From: an uncultured Hyphomonas sp.
GTDB taxonomy: Bacteria > Pseudomonadota > Alphaproteobacteria > Caulobacterales > Hyphomonadaceae
NCBI RefSeq assembly: GCF_963678195.1
Contig: NZ_OY782759.1
Coordinates: 1,488,001 to 1,552,000, forward strand
DNA length: 64,000 bases
Direction: 5' to 3'
The position numbers were made by a program, and so were the translations under genes. Under the pieces are notes generated by a model. That model did not search any database, had not been told where the DNA came from, and saw nothing but the letters and a program-made list of their open reading frames with translations. This document shows, piece by piece, positions 61,593 through 64,000 of this stretch. Positions within the stretch are counted from its first letter, which is position 1; the number at the start of each line of letters is the position of its first letter.

Positions 61593-63272
61593 ATGAGATC
61601 AACCCGTTTGATGCCTGTGGTTGCGAGAATTGTGTCTGGTCCTGCCCGGCGGCCCGGCTTGTTCCTGCTGCTTGGCCTGGCCGCGCTCCTATACCTGAGT
61701 TCGGTGATGTATGGATTACCGCAGGAGCTCGACGCGGATGAGCGCTTGTTCTTTAATAGCGCTGTTGACCTGCTCCAGAACAAGACGCTGGATCCGGCGT
61801 GGTACGGTCCGCCGGCCCAGCCCTTGATTTACCTGCTAGCGATGATCATTGCGGGCATTGCGGTGATAGGAACACTGCTGGGCCAATTCGGGTCTATTGC
61901 AGATGTTGGCCCCTATTTCCTGAATGATGTTTCACTGTTTTATGCATCTGGCCGGGTTCTCAATGTCGTCTTCGCCCTTGCTTGTGTCTGGTTGACGGAC
62001 CGTCTCATCCGACAGGTTGGCATCAAGGGGCATTGGCGCTGGATCGCATTGGGAATGCTGTGCCTGTCTCCCCTCTGGGGGCGCTATGCGAGCATCGTTC
62101 GCATGGACATGATGCAGGTATTTTTCATGCTGGCCGCGCTCCTCTTCAGCAGCGAGGCTGTCCAGCGTATCACGCCAGTCCGCAACCTGGTCCTTGCGGG
62201 TGCGTGTGTTGGTATTGCCGTCACCAGCAAGTTTCCAGGTATTGTATCGGCTGTCCCGGTCGTCGTCTGTGCCGGATTGCTGCTGAAGGACAAAGTTTGG
62301 ACCGTGAGAAAGAGTTTCACGGTGCTGATGCTTTCAGGAATCGCCAGCATCGTTACCGCATTCCTCACAGGGCCTTATCTGTTCCTCAATTTCAGCGGCA
62401 TGCTGAATGATGTCCTGTTTGAGGCGAGGGGCACGCATCTCGGCCACACGGGGGCAGGATTCCCGGAGCAAATAGTTTTCTATATGACAAGCGCACTTCC
62501 CGAAGCGATATCCATCATCAGTGTTATTGTTGGCTTGGTCGGACTTATTACTGTTCTTCCCCGTTCAAATGCAGGAAAGCTGGTTAGTATTCTGGCGCTG
62601 ATCTATCTCGTGTTTATATCCTGTCTTTCGCTCCAATGGGCACGTTGGACGTTGCCATTGTTACCGCTGCTGGCGATCGGCATCGCTGCTGGGGGAGATA
62701 CAATCGAGAGTCTCGTGAAGCGGAAGTTCGCGGATCCGCGCTCCGGCGCGCTCTTTACCGGTGCCTGCATACTCTTGTTTGTGCCCATTCTGGCAACCCA
62801 AACTTTTCCGGCTGCAATGGCGCGAGCGACTAATAGCAACACTCGTGTGCAGGCGCTTGCCTGGGTGGAACGGGAGGTCCCTGCCGGAACACGCATTCTG
62901 ACGGAGACGTATGCGCCGGCGCTTCGTACCGACATGTACGACCTTTATGTGCCTGGCAATGAAGGAGGGTTCCAGCATTGGAGTGACCGGTCCAAGCGCG
63001 TCCGCCCAAGTGGTTATTATGGCCGTCTCCACGAAGGCTGGAACGGCGACCTGGAGGGTTTCAGAAGCGCTCTGGCCGATCTTGATATTGAATACGTGAT
63101 GCTGAGCGACTCCTTCTACAATCGCTACAAAGCGGATGAGACTGAAGGGCCGTCTGTGCTCCCGTTCTATGAAGCAGTTTTTGAAGACTATGATGTCATT
63201 AAGGAATTTGACAGTTCGCTTTTCACTCTCGGACAAAATGTCTTCATTCTGAAACGAAAAGAAGGTGCCTGA
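61593..63272 (+). CDS. GT-C-fold integral membrane glycosyltransferase (GT39/ArnT-like)
   Basis: Product of 559 residues. ATG 61593 has AGGAG about 10 nt upstream. About ten hydrophobic segments, with the acidic motif QELDADERLFFNSA in the first periplasmic loop where GT-C enzymes hold their metal/catalytic Asp. The C-terminal ~150 residues are soluble (FEDYDVIKEFDSSLF). Uses a polyprenol-phosphate sugar donor to modify a lipid, glycan or protein in the periplasm. The GT2 gene 107 nt downstream would make that donor. Confidence 0.7.
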   Translation: MRSTRLMPVVARIVSGPARRPGLFLLLGLAALLYLSSVMYGLPQELDADERLFFNSAVDLLQNKTLDPAWYGPPAQPLIYLLAMIIAGIAVIGTLLGQFGSIADVGPYFLNDVSLFYASGRVLNVVFALACVWLTDRLIRQVGIKGHWRWIALGMLCLSPLWGRYASIVRMDMMQVFFMLAALLFSSEAVQRITPVRNLVLAGACVGIAVTSKFPGIVSAVPVVVCAGLLLKDKVWTVRKSFTVLMLSGIASIVTAFLTGPYLFLNFSGMLNDVLFEARGTHLGHTGAGFPEQIVFYMTSALPEAISIISVIVGLVGLITVLPRSNAGKLVSILALIYLVFISCLSLQWARWTLPLLPLLAIGIAAGGDTIESLVKRKFADPRSGALFTGACILLFVPILATQTFPAAMARATNSNTRVQALAWVEREVPAGTRILTETYAPALRTDMYDLYVPGNEGGFQHWSDRSKRVRPSGYYGRLHEGWNGDLEGFRSALADLDIEYVMLSDSFYNRYKADETEGPSVLPFYEAVFEDYDVIKEFDSSLFTLGQNVFILKRKEGA

Positions 63273-63378
63273 TGTGATCAGGCAGACTGATTGCCGTGCT
63301 ACCTTACAATCTGGTACGTAAATTGCTCTCCCGGGAGATGAGTATCTGTATCGGGATTCAATCCTCAGGAGGCATGGA

Positions 63379-64000
63379 ATGGTAGAGCTCTCTCTGATCG
63401 TACCAATGTACAACGAGGAAGAGGTCTGCGCGGAGTTTTTCCGTGTTGTCGTTCCGATCATTGAGGACATAGCTGACAGTTATGAAATCCTGTGCGTTGA
63501 TGACGGAAGCTCTGACGGCACGGTCGAAGCGCTGGACAAGTTACGGAAGAGCAATCCCTCCATAAAAATACTTTGCTTGTCGCGGAATTTCGGCAAGGAA
63601 GCCGCGCTGACGGCAGGACTCGATTTCGCCACTGGCAAGGCGGTGATCCCAATCGATGCTGATCTGCAAGATCCGCCGGAGCTCATCCGGGAAATGGTCG
63701 AGAAGTGGCGCAACGGGGCAGAAGTGGTCCTGGCCCGGCGCGCTGATCGTGCCAGTGACAGCATTATGAAGCGAACCACGTCTCATCTGTTTTATCGCCT
63801 GATATCCAAGATTTCGAAACCAGATATCCCCGAAAATGTGGGGGATTTCCGACTGATGGACCGCATGGTTGTCGAGGCGCTGAAACAATTACCGGAGCGG
63901 GCCCGCTTCATGAAGGGCCTGTTTGCTTGGGTGGGCTACAAGACAGAGATCATTGATTATGTCCGTGTGCCCCGGACAGCTGGGGATACGAAGTTCAACT
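63379..64000 (+). CDS. GT2-family polyprenol-phosphate glycosyltransferase (GtrB/DPM-like), 3' end outside window
   Basis: ATG 63379, with AGGAGG upstream, opens a frame that is still open at the window end (207 codons seen). GT-A motifs: LIVPMYNEEE, DDGSSDGT, NFGKEAALTAG and the DXD-like IDADLQDPPEL. VGDFRLMDR and an Arg-rich RARFMKGLF segment also fit GtrB. The membrane helices of the family would follow beyond the edge. Transfers a sugar from a nucleotide donor to polyprenol phosphate for the GT-C enzyme upstream. Confidence 0.85.
   Translation, partial: MVELSLIVPMYNEEEVCAEFFRVVVPIIEDIADSYEILCVDDGSSDGTVEALDKLRKSNPSIKILCLSRNFGKEAALTAGLDFATGKAVIPIDADLQDPPELIREMVEKWRNGAEVVLARRADRASDSIMKRTTSHLFYRLISKISKPDIPENVGDFRLMDRMVVEALKQLPERARFMKGLFAWVGYKTEIIDYVRVPRTAGDTKFN

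Noticed and set aside
1-64000. CRISPR arrays, tRNA or rRNA genes
   Set aside because: No regularly spaced short repeats and no recognisable RNA gene were seen on either strand.

Overview
The window reads as a chromosomal accessory region of an alphaproteobacterium. Paired TonB-dependent receptors with Sphingomonad/Caulobacterales-like plugs, TetR-controlled acyl-CoA catabolic clusters, IS6-family remnants and frequent TTG/GTG starts with good Shine-Dalgarno sites support this. A Hyphomonadaceae-like host is my best guess, but it is an inference. There is no rRNA, tRNA or CRISPR array that I can see.

Positions 1-9.8 kb look like a defence-type block. It holds a NucS/DUF91-like nuclease with a C-terminal zinc ribbon, a divergent zinc-ribbon plus phospholipase-D-like protein, a 1448-residue HNH-NACHT NTPase and a protein with a C-terminal HEPN-like RNase motif. 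Positions 10-13.2 kb carry a small XRE regulator divergent from a membrane protein, then a replication-initiator-like protein followed by a perfect 23-bp palindrome, which suggests an integrated mobile replicon. Positions 13.5-19.1 kb form a tight same-strand cluster: two unrecognised proteins, an NCS1-type permease and a YcaO-domain protein. A 42-codon ORF with a good ribosome binding site overlaps the 5' end of the YcaO gene. This is the best candidate for an undescribed biosynthetic system.

Positions 19.2-30.4 kb hold two 283-bp copies of a dispersed repeat and about sixteen small orphan genes on both strands: several lipoproteins or secreted proteins, an LprI-like protein, a DUF6678-like protein and a gene broken at a run of 13 G. 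The composition resembles an immunity or accessory-gene array. Positions 30.6-60.2 kb hold two catabolic modules bounded by same-orientation IS6-family transposase remnants. Module 1 (31.2-41.3 kb) has a sulfatase, TetR, TonB receptor, fumarylacetoacetate-hydrolase-family enzyme, polysaccharide-deacetylase-fold protein, alpha/beta hydrolase, VOC dioxygenase-like protein and FAD oxidoreductase. Module 2 (41.8-59.3 kb) has a thiolase, two MaoC-type hydratases, two SDRs, two acyl-CoA synthetases, two enoyl-CoA hydratases, two TetR regulators, an FAH-cupin-cupin fusion, a second TonB receptor and a GPH/MFS transporter. It also carries collapsed pseudogenes of an SCPx thiolase and a glutathione S-transferase. 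Shared palindromes in the promoters suggest which regulator controls which operon. Together the modules look like uptake, CoA activation and beta-oxidation or ring cleavage of a hydrophobic, possibly sulfated, substrate.

After the last IS6 remnant the window holds a 5'-truncated RTX-toxin acyltransferase (HlyC family), a lipoprotein, a GT-C-type membrane glycosyltransferase and the start of a GT2 polyprenol-phosphate glycosyltransferase that runs off the end.
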